This document shows positions 1-8,383 of a stretch of 14,071 bases of DNA, one piece after another. Each line of letters starts with the position of its first letter. Position 1 is the first letter of the stretch. The stretch lies in assembly GCA_026394095.1 (NCBI GenBank), contig JAPKYY010000565.1, positions 1 through 14,071 of the forward strand, given 5' to 3'. A program made the translations under genes and the position numbers. This DNA comes from Acidobacteriota bacterium (lineage in GTDB: Bacteria > Acidobacteriota > Terriglobia > Bryobacterales > Bryobacteraceae). The notes beneath the pieces were generated by a model. That model made no database searches. It was not told the origin of the DNA and saw only the letters and a program-made list of their open reading frames with translations.

Positions 1-519
1 GCTGCGGGAGATGTTGTGATTCTGGAGGAACAAGACCGCAGGCTCTGGCATAAAGAGCAGATTGCCGAAGCGCTGCCACTGGCTGCAGAGGCGTTTCGTG
101 GGGGCCCGGGGCCCTTCGCCATTCAGGCTTCGATTTCTGCCCTGCATTGCAGTGCGAATCGGCCAGAAGATACCAACTGGCCACAAATCCTGAAGCTCTA
201 TGACTTGCTGTTGCAGATGAAGCCATCGCCGATTGTGGAGCTGAACCGGGCGGTTGCTGTAGCGATGGTGCATGGGCCGGTGGCCGCGCTTGAAATCATA
301 GAGGCGCTGAGGGCGGATGGATCTATCGAAAACTACCACCTGTTGTATGCAGCCAAGGCAGACCTGTTGCGTCGCGCCGGAGCGAACGAAGAGGCGATCC
401 TGGCCTATCAGCAGGCGTTGACGCTGGTTAGCAACGAGAGCGAGCGTCGATATTTGCAGCGCCGGCTGCATGAGGTGCTAGGCGTGGTGCTTTGGTTCGT
501 ACTGGCAGAAGGGATCTGA
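1..519 (+). CDS. ECF sigma factor with TPR-like C-terminal extension (ECF42-like), 3' part only
   Basis: This is the C-terminal part of an RNA polymerase sigma-24-type factor; the sigma2 and sigma4 DNA-binding regions lie upstream of the window. The frame is open from base 1 and reads AAGDVVILEEQDRRLW, which matches the conserved 'LLEEQDR.LW' motif opening the C-terminal extension of ECF42-type factors. Further family landmarks are the 'ALHC...EDTNWPQI..LYD.LL' stretch, 'PSPIVELNRAVAVA', and 'YHLLYAAKADLLRRAG...A..AYQQAL.L..NESERRYLQRRL'. The last two form TPR-like helices. I treat the GTG at base 16 as an internal Val codon because the conserved match begins before it. The usual family end is near 'RRL.E'. 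Here about 13 extra hydrophobic residues (LGVVLWFVLAEGI) follow, encoded inside the 3' end of the convergent radical SAM gene. ECF42 factors usually lie beside DGPF/YCII-domain genes; none is visible here. The family call is strong, but the promoter target is unknown. Confidence 0.88.
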   Translation, partial: AAGDVVILEEQDRRLWHKEQIAEALPLAAEAFRGGPGPFAIQASISALHCSANRPEDTNWPQILKLYDLLLQMKPSPIVELNRAVAVAMVHGPVAALEIIEALRADGSIENYHLLYAAKADLLRRAGANEEAILAYQQALTLVSNESERRYLQRRLHEVLGVVLWFVLAEGI

Positions 520-1551
520 GGCCAAAGGGTCGCCCGTTGCTTCGTAAGCTCTGGCGCGAGAGCCACCGCAGAGCGTGTGGTACTCGCAGTAGCCACAGCG
601 GCCTTCAAACTGGGTGGGGTCGTGGAGGGATTGAAAGAGCGGGGAGTCGCGGTAGATGTCGACTAGACGGTCTCGCTTGATGTTTCCGGCGGCCAGGGGC
701 AGAAAGCCAGCGGGGCAGATTTCGCCACTTTGCGAAACGAACATAACGCCGTGGCCATCGCGGATTCCGAAGCCGCGAGTGGAGTTGCTGCGCATGATCT
801 GCTCGCCAGTCATCCCTTCAGCGCGCATGGCGTCGAGGGCCACGCGGCGATAGGAGGGGGCCTCGGTGGTGGCAACGATGAAGGGTGCGGTCTTGGCCGT
901 CTCATATGCCCAGTGCATCATGCGTTCGCCTTCGTCTGGGGAGAGCGGGTCGAGTACTTTGCCGCGGCCGACGGAGATCAGAAAGAAGAGGCTCCAGCGG
1001 GCCGGCGTGAAGGGCTTGAGGAGTTCGTAGATGGCTGGAATGTCGGGGGCGGTCTCTTCTGAGACTAGCGTGTTGACCTGCAGCGGGAGCTCCAACTCCT
1101 GAGCCCAACGCATGGCTGTGAGTGTACGGTCAAAGGTGCCTGGCACGCCTCGAATCGAATCGTGATGAGCAGATGTAGAGCCATCGAGGCTCAGGCCAAG
1201 CCCGGTGACGCCGTGGGCTTTGAGTTTAGAAAGAATGTCTTTGGTGAGGGCTGGAGTTGCGGCTGGAGTGATCGAGGTTTCGATGCCGAGCCGGTGAGCC
1301 TCGTCGATCAATTCATAGAGGTCTTGACGCTCGAGGGGATCTCCACCGGTGAGGATCAGATGTGGCATGGGGTCGCCGAAATCGGGGATCTGGCGCAGGA
1401 ATGCCAGGCCATCGTCGAGAGTCAGTTGATCTGGGTGTGCAGAGGGAAGGGCTTCGGCACGGCAATGGCGGCAGGCGAGGGCGCAGGCTTGCGTCATCTC
1501 CCAGTAAATGTTCATTGGGGTGTGGGAATAGTCGCGCGCTGCGTGTCGCAT
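478..1551 (-). CDS. Radical SAM/SPASM domain protein, TIGR04053-type
   Basis: This 357-residue protein has the radical SAM cluster motif CX3CX2C at C23, C27 and C30 (CALACRHC). The GGDP motif that binds the SAM amino group is at 69-72, and the barrel continues with 'LGLSLDGS' near 118-125. The C-terminal SPASM region supplies C279 (GEICPAG), C319, C322, C328 and C349, enough for one or two auxiliary Fe-S clusters. The start DYSHTP...YWEMT and the 'WSLFFLISVGRGK' stretch recall the TIGR04053 family, a relative of the haem-synthesis enzymes NirJ and AhbC/D. I base this on remembered family sequence. The substrate is unknown, and no precursor peptide or haem gene is seen nearby. The ATG at 1551 is chosen because the conserved N-terminal motif begins at residue 7 and AGTAGG lies about 8 bases upstream. 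The gene converges on the sigma gene with a 42-base overlap and diverges from the kinase operon. Confidence 0.85.
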   Translation of the reverse strand: MRHAARDYSHTPMNIYWEMTQACALACRHCRAEALPSAHPDQLTLDDGLAFLRQIPDFGDPMPHLILTGGDPLERQDLYELIDEAHRLGIETSITPAATPALTKDILSKLKAHGVTGLGLSLDGSTSAHHDSIRGVPGTFDRTLTAMRWAQELELPLQVNTLVSEETAPDIPAIYELLKPFTPARWSLFFLISVGRGKVLDPLSPDEGERMMHWAYETAKTAPFIVATTEAPSYRRVALDAMRAEGMTGEQIMRSNSTRGFGIRDGHGVMFVSQSGEICPAGFLPLAAGNIKRDRLVDIYRDSPLFQSLHDPTQFEGRCGYCEYHTLCGGSRARAYEATGDPLASDPFCQYEPKHHA

Positions 1552-1583
1552 GATTACAGCCTACTGAACTTAGCCCGAGGATT

Positions 1584-1595
1584 CCAGCCGGCTGG
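1584..1595. promoter_or_regulatory. Perfect 12-bp palindrome in the divergent gap (possible operator)
   Basis: The 75-base gap between the radical SAM start (1551, minus) and the kinase start (1627, plus) contains CCAGCCGGCTGG, which equals its own reverse complement. Two bases downstream is TATCAT (1598-1603), a fair -10 hexamer for the plus strand, but I see no matching -35. The palindrome has no loop, so it looks more like a protein-binding site than an RNA hairpin. A 12-bp GC-rich palindrome can also arise by chance. No Shine-Dalgarno sequence is visible before 1627. Confidence 0.3.
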
Positions 1596-1626
1596 CGTAT
1601 CATAGTTCGTTATTACGCCATTCTCC

Positions 1627-4600
1627 ATGCTCAAAACTACTTGCTGGATTCTACTGCTTCTGATCGCTCTGCCAGCGGGCCTTGCGGCGCAAGCTTCGCC
1701 CGAGTTGGGGCTGCCGATCTTGCGGACGTATTTGCCGCGAGACGTTGGATTTTCGAAGCAGATCTGGAGTATTTTGCAGGACAGGCGCGGGGTGCTTTAC
1801 TTTGGTGCTGGACAGGGGATCTTTGAGTACGATGGGGCAAACTGGCGCAAGATCAAGGTTGATTCGAACGTTGTTCGTTCTCTAGCCCAGGACACCGACG
1901 GCAAGATCTGGATGGGTGCCGCTGGCAGTTTTGGCACCCTTGAGATCGATCGCCAGGGATCGATGCAGTACCAGCCGTTGACTGAAAAGATTCCGGCCGA
2001 ACACAGGGATTTCACCGATGTATGGCAGGTTTTAATTACACCGAAGGCGAAGTACTTCCGGTCTTACCAAAGGATCTTTCGATGGGATGGGCAGCGGATG
2101 CAAGTGTGGGTGTCGAAGTCTCGATTTGAGGCACTCTCGGAGGTTCGCGGCCGCATCTATACATCTCAGGGCGGAATTGGGCTGCAGGAAATTGTCGGGG
2201 ACGAATTGCGCGATTTGCCGGGTGGCGAGGCCTATAAGGGCTCTGCCAAGTTGTTCATGCATGCCTATGACGACCGCCGCATGCTGGTCTCTGCCCGAAA
2301 CGGGAAGCTCAGCCTTTATGACGGAGAAAAATCCACTCCCTTTCCGACACAGGCAGATGCATATCTGGATAAACATGATCTCTATGTTTCGGTGCTGCTT
2401 CCCGATGGTGGCTTTTGCCTGACTACGCTTCGTGGCGGTGCGGTGGTCATCGATCATGACGGCCGCCTGCGCCGGACCATTGATAAGGAAACTGGCCTAT
2501 CCGATCCTGGCGTATTGAGCGCCATGATGGACAGGGATGGGGCGCTATGGCTGGGGCTGGGTACCGGTATCGCAAGAGTGGATGTCACCTCCCCGATTTC
2601 GCTCTTCAGCGGGAGTGCGCCGAATGGTTTGGTTCGTCATCAGGGGACGGTATATGTTTCGATGGCGACGGGTGGAATTGCGTTGCTGAAGCTGGTTGGT
2701 GATCCGGCCACCGGGGTGGCTAAGCTACAGCCGATTCCCGCCAAGTTCAACCAGGCCTGGACGCTGCTCTCCTACAAAGACCCTGCCGGAAAGGTGCCTC
2801 CCCAGTTGATTGTTGCCACTGCGAACGGCGTGATGAAAGTTGAAGGAGACAAGGTCGCGCCACTGATTCCCGGCCTTGAAGGACTTACGCAAGCCTCCAA
2901 TGGTCTGATCGTGTCTAGAAAAGATCCGAACCGGATTTATGTTTCTCACCTAGGTGGCCTTTCTTCCATTCGTTGGGAAGATGGCAAGTGGAAGGACGAG
3001 GGGCGGCTACCCAAGTTCTCAGGAGGAGCCGGATTCGGCTCTGAAGATTCTGAAGGGAACTATTGGCTTGGTTCGGCCCCAGGTGAAGTAGCGCGGGTGG
3101 AAATGCCGGCAACGGGGATGCGGGATGGCAAGATAGTGCGCTTTGGGGCCAAGGACGGAATCGAGCCCGGGTTGAATCTGTTGACGGGGGTGGCTGGAGA
3201 AATATATACGGTTGGTTCAGATTCGCAAAAGGCATTGCGTTGGGATCGCCCCAGCCAGAAATTCGTGCCCGATGCGCGTTTTGTGTTGCCCTTGAAAGAT
3301 GCCGGGCAAGTCTACTTCTTTGAACTCCCAAGTGGTGATGTGTTTTCTTACACCAGGTCTGTGATTGGACAGCGCCAGGGTATTTTCCGCCGGAATGCAG
3401 ATGGCAGTTTCCGGCTTGAAGAAGAGCCTTATCGCCGCTTGTCTTCCGCAGGGATCTTCGCCGTCGTGCAGGATCCAGACGGGGTGCTCTGGTTCGGCTC
3501 AGAGCAATTGATTCGATTTGATCCCAAAGTGAAGGCCGCTGGAATGCAATCGTTCTCAACGCTGGTGAGGCGGGTTAGCGCGGGTACGGATGACGTTGTC
3601 TATGGCGGGGCTGGGACGTTGAAAGCCAGTCTGGCGCCGGACCGCAACTCGATGCTCTTTGAATTTGCCGCTACCGCTTATGGTGACGAGGATGAAACCA
3701 CCTACCAATACCATCTGGATGGTGCGGACAAAGACTGGTCTGCCTGGGCCAAGCAGAAAGAAGCGAGATACAGCGGATTGGCTCCCGGGTCTTATCGCTT
3801 CCATGTGCGTTCTCGGGCACTGGACGGGCGCATGGGCGAGGAAGGGGTTTTTGAGTTTCAGATCGATGCTCCCTGGTATCGCACCAATCTTGCCTACGGC
3901 GTTTATGGGTTAACGCTGCTGTTGCTGGCGTTGGGTGCTCGTCATCTGGTGGTTCGGCATGAGCGCGAGAAAGCAAGCCGGGAGACGGCTGAGCTTGAGG
4001 CTCAGGCGAAGGTGCTGGAAGCTACAGTGGCCGAGCGTACTAAGGAAATTCGCACGCAGGCAGATGAGATTGCGGCTCAAAAGGACAACATCGAACTGCT
4101 GAGCGATATCGGTAAGGAGATTACCGCGTCGCTGGACCTCGACACGATTCTGTTCAAGCTCTATGAGTGCGTCAACAAAATCGTGGATGCGAGTGTCTTT
4201 GGGGTGGGCCTGTATCGACCGGAAGAGAAGCTGATTGAATACAGTCTGGCGATTGAGAACGGGAAGCGCTATGCGCCGTATTCGCGCAGCACCGAAGACA
4301 AGAATCAGTTTGCAGTGTGGTGTATTGAGAACCGCAAACCGGTGTTGCTGAATGATGTCGAAAACGAGTACCGCAGCTACATCGCGGAGTATCAGCATGG
4401 GGCACGAGCGCTTGAAGATGGCAGCTTTGCCAAAGCACCGGCTTCGATGATTTATCTGCCGCTGATTGCGCAAGACCGCGTTCTCGGCGTCTTGAGCCTG
4501 CAGAGCTTCAAGAAAAACGCTTATACCGAAGAGCACCTTTCACTCTTGCAGAATCTCGCTTCCTATACGACGATTGCGCTCGACAATGCCGGTGCCTACA

Positions 4601-6561
4601 GGCTGGTTAATGAGCGGGAGCACGAGATCAGCGAACGGGCCAATGAGCTGGCGACGATCAACCGGATCACGCAGGCGCTGTCGACACAGCTGGACATGCA
4701 GGGACTGATTCAACTAGTGGGTTATCAGGTGCGCGATGTGTTTCATGCCGAAATTGCCTATGTGTCGCTGCTGGACCGGGCGACGATGATGCTGCATTTC
4801 CCCTACACGTTTGGTGAAGAGGTGCAGTCGCGGCCCTTTGGAGAAGGCCTTACTTCGCAGATCATCCGCACCGGGCAGCCCTTACTGATCAATGAAGATA
4901 TGGTGGGCAACAGCAGCCGGTTGGGTGTACAGAACATGGGGCGGCGCGCGGCATCTTACCTTGGGGTTCCGATCCCGGCTGGCGGGGAGATGCTGGGCGT
5001 TATTAGCGTGCAGACAACAGAAGAGGAAGGCCGGTTTAATGAGGCTGACCAACGCTTGCTGTCGACCATCGCTTCGGCAGTTGGTGTTGCCGTACACAAT
5101 GCCAAGCTCTTTGATGAAGCCCGGGTGGCGCGGGCTGCGGCTGAAGAAGCTGATGCGGCGAAGAGCTCGTTTCTCTCGACGGTGAGCCATGAACTGCGCA
5201 CTCCGCTGACCTCGGTGCTGGGCTTTGCCAAGATTATTCAGCGACGGCTGGAAGAGCGGATCTTCCCGCTGGTGCCTGAAGAGGACAAGAAGATTGCGCA
5301 AACCAAGCGGCAGGTGAGTGAGAACCTGAGGGTTGTCGTTAGCGAAGGGGAACGCCTTACCAAGCTGATCGACGATGTGCTCGACTTGGCCAAGATTGAG
5401 GCGGGCAAGTTTACGTGGAACATGGCACCGGTTTCTGTTTCAGAGGTGATGGAGCGGGCGGTCTCTGCTACTTCGTCGCTCTTTGAGGCTAAGAAGCTGG
5501 AGCTGATTCGGAAGATCGAGCCTGGCATGCCGGTGGTGACTGGTGATAGCGATCGCCTGATTCAGGTAGTGATCAATTTGATCTCGAACGCGGTGAAGTT
5601 TACTGATGCAGGCTCGATTACCTGTTCTGCTGCGATGCAGGATGGCGAGATTGTGGTGAGTGTCGCCGATAGCGGGATTGGCATCAAGCCGGAAGATCAG
5701 CCGAAGGTCTTTGAGAAGTTCAAGCAAGTGGGCGATACGCTGACCGACAAGCCCAAGGGTACCGGCCTTGGCTTGCCGATCTCGAAAGAGATTGTCGAGT
5801 ATCACGGTGGCCGCATTTGGGTTGAGAGTGAGATTGGCAAGGGTAGCGTCTTCTCGTTCAGCCTGCCGGTGGTAGGTGGGGCGTCGACGAAGCCACGCTC
5901 GATTGATATTGAATCGCTCGTCCGGCAGTTGCGGGATAACGTTGCGACGCATGAGTCGCGGCCGAAGACGGTGCTGGTTGTCGATGACGACCCGCATATC
6001 CGATCCTTGCTGCAGCAGGAATTCACTGAGGCGGGCTATGCAGTGCGCCTTGCCGAAGATGGCAGGCAGGCGCTTGCGCGGATTCGCGAAGAGACTCCCG
6101 GCATTGTGATTCTCGATGTGATGATGCCGGAGATGAATGGCTTTGACGTTGCCGCGGTGCTCAAGAACGACCCGGCGACGATGGATATTCCGATCATCAT
6201 CCTGTCGATTGTCGAGGATAAAGAACGTGGTTTCCGCCTTGGGGTGGACCGCTATCTCACCAAGCCGATCGATACGGTATCGCTCTTTCGCGAGGTGGGG
6301 ACTTTGCTTGACCAGGGCAAGTCGAAGAAGAAGGTAATGGTGGTAGATGAAGACGCCTCGACCATCCGGAGTCTGGCTGAAGTGCTTGAGGCGCGCGGGT
6401 ATCACGTTGTGGAATCTAATGGTGCCGAGCTGGTAACTAATGCCGTTAGCGCCAAGCCGGACATCATCATTTTGAATTCATTATTGTCGAGTAGCGATGG
6501 CGTGCGCTCGCTGAGATTTGAGAAAGGCCTTGAGAACGTTTTGTTTCTCATTTACCAGTAA
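1627..6561 (+). CDS. Hybrid sensor histidine kinase: propeller + Y_Y_Y + TM + 2 GAF + HisKA/HATPase + REC + degenerate REC
   Basis: This 1644-residue membrane sensor kinase begins with a signal peptide (residues 1-21, ending LPAGLAAQA). Residues about 40-640 carry two-component-propeller repeats of the form D..G.LW.G (for example near 'DRDGALWLGLGTG', 'DSEGNYWLGS' and 'DPDGVLWFGS'). A Y_Y_Y domain follows (about 690-750), then one membrane helix (about 754-776) and a coiled coil (about 780-820). Two GAF domains lie at about 822-992 and 1008-1167. HisKA has the phosphoacceptor H1188 in SHELRTP. HATPase shows N1321 in the N box, D1348-G1352 (DSGIG) and G1378-L1383 (GTGLGL). REC1 (about 1447-1565) is intact, with D1453/D1454, D1497, S1527 and K1546. 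A second receiver-like segment (about 1568-1644) has Asn1617 in place of the acceptor Asp and stops early. It likely senses a periplasmic ligand and phosphorylates its own REC1 or the next gene's receiver. It heads the operon with the receiver and cyclase. Confidence 0.93.
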   Translation: MLKTTCWILLLLIALPAGLAAQASPELGLPILRTYLPRDVGFSKQIWSILQDRRGVLYFGAGQGIFEYDGANWRKIKVDSNVVRSLAQDTDGKIWMGAAGSFGTLEIDRQGSMQYQPLTEKIPAEHRDFTDVWQVLITPKAKYFRSYQRIFRWDGQRMQVWVSKSRFEALSEVRGRIYTSQGGIGLQEIVGDELRDLPGGEAYKGSAKLFMHAYDDRRMLVSARNGKLSLYDGEKSTPFPTQADAYLDKHDLYVSVLLPDGGFCLTTLRGGAVVIDHDGRLRRTIDKETGLSDPGVLSAMMDRDGALWLGLGTGIARVDVTSPISLFSGSAPNGLVRHQGTVYVSMATGGIALLKLVGDPATGVAKLQPIPAKFNQAWTLLSYKDPAGKVPPQLIVATANGVMKVEGDKVAPLIPGLEGLTQASNGLIVSRKDPNRIYVSHLGGLSSIRWEDGKWKDEGRLPKFSGGAGFGSEDSEGNYWLGSAPGEVARVEMPATGMRDGKIVRFGAKDGIEPGLNLLTGVAGEIYTVGSDSQKALRWDRPSQKFVPDARFVLPLKDAGQVYFFELPSGDVFSYTRSVIGQRQGIFRRNADGSFRLEEEPYRRLSSAGIFAVVQDPDGVLWFGSEQLIRFDPKVKAAGMQSFSTLVRRVSAGTDDVVYGGAGTLKASLAPDRNSMLFEFAATAYGDEDETTYQYHLDGADKDWSAWAKQKEARYSGLAPGSYRFHVRSRALDGRMGEEGVFEFQIDAPWYRTNLAYGVYGLTLLLLALGARHLVVRHEREKASRETAELEAQAKVLEATVAERTKEIRTQADEIAAQKDNIELLSDIGKEITASLDLDTILFKLYECVNKIVDASVFGVGLYRPEEKLIEYSLAIENGKRYAPYSRSTEDKNQFAVWCIENRKPVLLNDVENEYRSYIAEYQHGARALEDGSFAKAPASMIYLPLIAQDRVLGVLSLQSFKKNAYTEEHLSLLQNLASYTTIALDNAGAYRLVNEREHEISERANELATINRITQALSTQLDMQGLIQLVGYQVRDVFHAEIAYVSLLDRATMMLHFPYTFGEEVQSRPFGEGLTSQIIRTGQPLLINEDMVGNSSRLGVQNMGRRAASYLGVPIPAGGEMLGVISVQTTEEEGRFNEADQRLLSTIASAVGVAVHNAKLFDEARVARAAAEEADAAKSSFLSTVSHELRTPLTSVLGFAKIIQRRLEERIFPLVPEEDKKIAQTKRQVSENLRVVVSEGERLTKLIDDVLDLAKIEAGKFTWNMAPVSVSEVMERAVSATSSLFEAKKLELIRKIEPGMPVVTGDSDRLIQVVINLISNAVKFTDAGSITCSAAMQDGEIVVSVADSGIGIKPEDQPKVFEKFKQVGDTLTDKPKGTGLGLPISKEIVEYHGGRIWVESEIGKGSVFSFSLPVVGGASTKPRSIDIESLVRQLRDNVATHESRPKTVLVVDDDPHIRSLLQQEFTEAGYAVRLAEDGRQALARIREETPGIVILDVMMPEMNGFDVAAVLKNDPATMDIPIIILSIVEDKERGFRLGVDRYLTKPIDTVSLFREVGTLLDQGKSKKKVMVVDEDASTIRSLAEVLEARGYHVVESNGAELVTNAVSAKPDIIILNSLLSSSDGVRSLRFEKGLENVLFLIYQ

Positions 6562-6566
6562 CTGAC

Positions 6567-6938
6567 ATGAAGATCCTGATTGTTGACGACGAACCACATC
6601 TGCGCATGTTGATTCAGCAGACGCTTGAAGATCTTGAAGATGAGGGCGTGGAGTTGCTGACCGCGACCAACGGGGAAGAAGCTCTGGAGACGATTCGCAC
6701 TGAAGAACCCAATCTTGTTTTTCTCGATGTGATGATGCCTAAGAAGAATGGCTTTGATGTGTGTGATGCAGTGAAAAATGAGCTGGGGCTCACGCATGTG
6801 CATATCGTGTTGCTTACCGCCAAGGGGCAGGAGTTCGACCGGCTGCGTGGGCAGGAAGTTGGAGCCAATCTCTATATGACGAAGCCGTTTGACCCGGATG
6901 CGCTGCTGGCCAAGGCTCGCGAAGTATTGGGGCTTTGA
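6567..6938 (+). CDS. Stand-alone CheY-like response regulator receiver
   Basis: This 123-residue protein consists of a single receiver domain and no output domain. The acid pocket is D7/D8 (LIVDDEPH), the phosphoacceptor is D54 in FLDVMMPKKNGFD, and the switch residues are T84 (LLTAKG) and K106 (MTKPFDP). All are canonical, so it should accept phosphate. It starts 5 bases after the kinase stop with no clear Shine-Dalgarno sequence, suggesting translational coupling. The cyclase starts 4 bases after its end. Because the last receiver of the kinase is defective, this protein may be the working terminal receiver and may act on the cyclase by protein contact. That link is inferred from gene order only. 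Confidence 0.93.
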   Translation: MKILIVDDEPHLRMLIQQTLEDLEDEGVELLTATNGEEALETIRTEEPNLVFLDVMMPKKNGFDVCDAVKNELGLTHVHIVLLTAKGQEFDRLRGQEVGANLYMTKPFDPDALLAKAREVLGL

Positions 6939-6942
6939 TTTC

Positions 6943-8349
6943 ATGGCAGTTTTGGCATTAAAAGCTTTACTGAGCCAGAGAAGTGGCGTGTTGCCTGTGG
7001 TTCAGGCGCTGGTGGAGGCGCTTGGTGGCAACATCGCGATTGAGGATGCTGGCGGCAAGTTGCTGTTTGGGGAAGCCACAGCAGGGCCCTCCCGCTTTCC
7101 TGTTTCGGTTGAAGACGAAGTGCTTGGATGGGTAAGTGGAAGTGCTGAGGCAGCAGCTTCGATTGTGTCGTTGCTTGGGCACCTTGCCGCCAAGGAACTG
7201 GAGCGCCGTGCGCTTGCCGGTGAGGTGTTGCATCTTTATCGCGAAGTGCATTTGATCGGGCAGTTGTCTGAGGAACTGGCGGCTGTGCTGGACGCTGCCG
7301 ACGTTGGGCAGGCTGCGCTTGAGCAGGCTCTGCGATTGATCCCCGGCACTCACGCCGGTATTCTCTTTCGGGAAGATCTGGATGGGCCGTTGCGGCCACT
7401 GGGCACTCATGACGCGCCATTGGCACCTGAATCGCGCTTTGTGGCGTCGGTGCTGGAACGTGGTGTAGCCGAGATCGTGAATGACTATCCGGCCGATGGT
7501 CGAGCTCTGGCCGAAGAATCTTCTCTTCGATCTTTGATTTCGGCTCCTCTATTGACCAAGCAGCGAACGATCGGATTGATTACGTTGGCTGATACGGGCG
7601 GGGCCCCTTATTCTGCTGCGCACTTGAAGCTGTTGAACACAATCGCCATGCAGACGGCAGCGGCGATTGAGAATGCGATTGCCAGTCAGCAATTGCTGCA
7701 TAGAGAAGTGGAGCGCCAGGCGTTGAAGCTCTACTTGCCGCCGCAGGTGGCGGATCTGATTGTCTCCTCAGGTGGGACATCGCAACTGGCCGGAGTGCTG
7801 CAGCCGATTACCGTGCTCTATGCGGACATACGCGGGTTTACGACGATGTCTGAGGAGATGGAAGCGCGCGATATTGTGCAATTGCTGAATGAGTTTTTCA
7901 CGGCGATGAGCGGGGTAATCTTCCAGTGCAACGGGACGCTGGACAAGTTTATTGGGGATTGCATCATGGCGTTGTTTGGTGCGCCCGTGCCTTCAGAGCG
8001 TGCAGCGCAAGATGCACTCGACGCCGCAATGGGGATGCAGCAGGCTCTGATGGTGCTGAACCAATCGAGGATTGAGCGGAATCTGAGGCCATTTCAAATC
8101 GGTATCGGATTGCATTGCGGGCTGGCGGTAGTGGGCAATATCGGCTCTGCAGACCGGGTGCAGTACACGGCGATTGGCGACACAGTAAACGTGGCGGCGC
8201 GGTTGGTGAACAAGGCTGCCGGCGGGCAGATTATTGTGTCTGAGGCGATCCGCGAGAGCCTCCCTGATTTTGCCGGCTTTGACGCACTGGGTGAGGTGGA
8301 TCTCAAAGGGCGTGCCAGCAAGATGAATATCTATTCAGTGCGCGATTAG
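6943..8349 (+). CDS. GAF-domain class III adenylate cyclase
   Basis: This 468-residue soluble protein should convert ATP to cAMP. An N-terminal region (about 1-95, GVLPVVQALVEALGG...) looks like a small PAS/GAF-like sensor fold. It is followed by a helical 'LHLYREVHLIGQLSEEL' linker, a GAF domain (about 110-255), a short helix, and the class III catalytic domain (about 285-460). Metal-binding D295 (YADIRGFT) and D339 (FIGD) lie 44 residues apart. Lys335 and Thr409 sit at the purine-specifying positions (K with D or T indicates adenine), and N416/R420 (NVAARL) are the transition-state residues. All catalytic positions are present, so a homodimer should be active. An in-frame ATG lies 54 bases upstream inside the receiver gene; I chose 6943 because GGGG lies about 10 bases before it and the gap is a tight 4 bases. 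No membrane segment is seen. Gene order suggests control by the upstream kinase/receiver pair. Confidence 0.92.
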   Translation: MAVLALKALLSQRSGVLPVVQALVEALGGNIAIEDAGGKLLFGEATAGPSRFPVSVEDEVLGWVSGSAEAAASIVSLLGHLAAKELERRALAGEVLHLYREVHLIGQLSEELAAVLDAADVGQAALEQALRLIPGTHAGILFREDLDGPLRPLGTHDAPLAPESRFVASVLERGVAEIVNDYPADGRALAEESSLRSLISAPLLTKQRTIGLITLADTGGAPYSAAHLKLLNTIAMQTAAAIENAIASQQLLHREVERQALKLYLPPQVADLIVSSGGTSQLAGVLQPITVLYADIRGFTTMSEEMEARDIVQLLNEFFTAMSGVIFQCNGTLDKFIGDCIMALFGAPVPSERAAQDALDAAMGMQQALMVLNQSRIERNLRPFQIGIGLHCGLAVVGNIGSADRVQYTAIGDTVNVAARLVNKAAGGQIIVSEAIRESLPDFAGFDALGEVDLKGRASKMNIYSVRD

Positions 8350-8383
8350 GGCTAGCGCGGAAAGACGGATAGAATCAAGTGCC

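Noticed and set aside
5440..6405. 321-codon open frame on the minus strand, opposite the kinase/receiver domains
   Set aside because: It is antisense to HATPase and REC1, which have intact motifs; the antisense product has no domain-like pattern.
6889..6942. Upstream ATG extending the cyclase by 18 residues
   Set aside because: It lies inside the receiver gene, the extra residues simply read the receiver's 3' end in another frame, and ATG 6943 has better spacing and a GGGG upstream.
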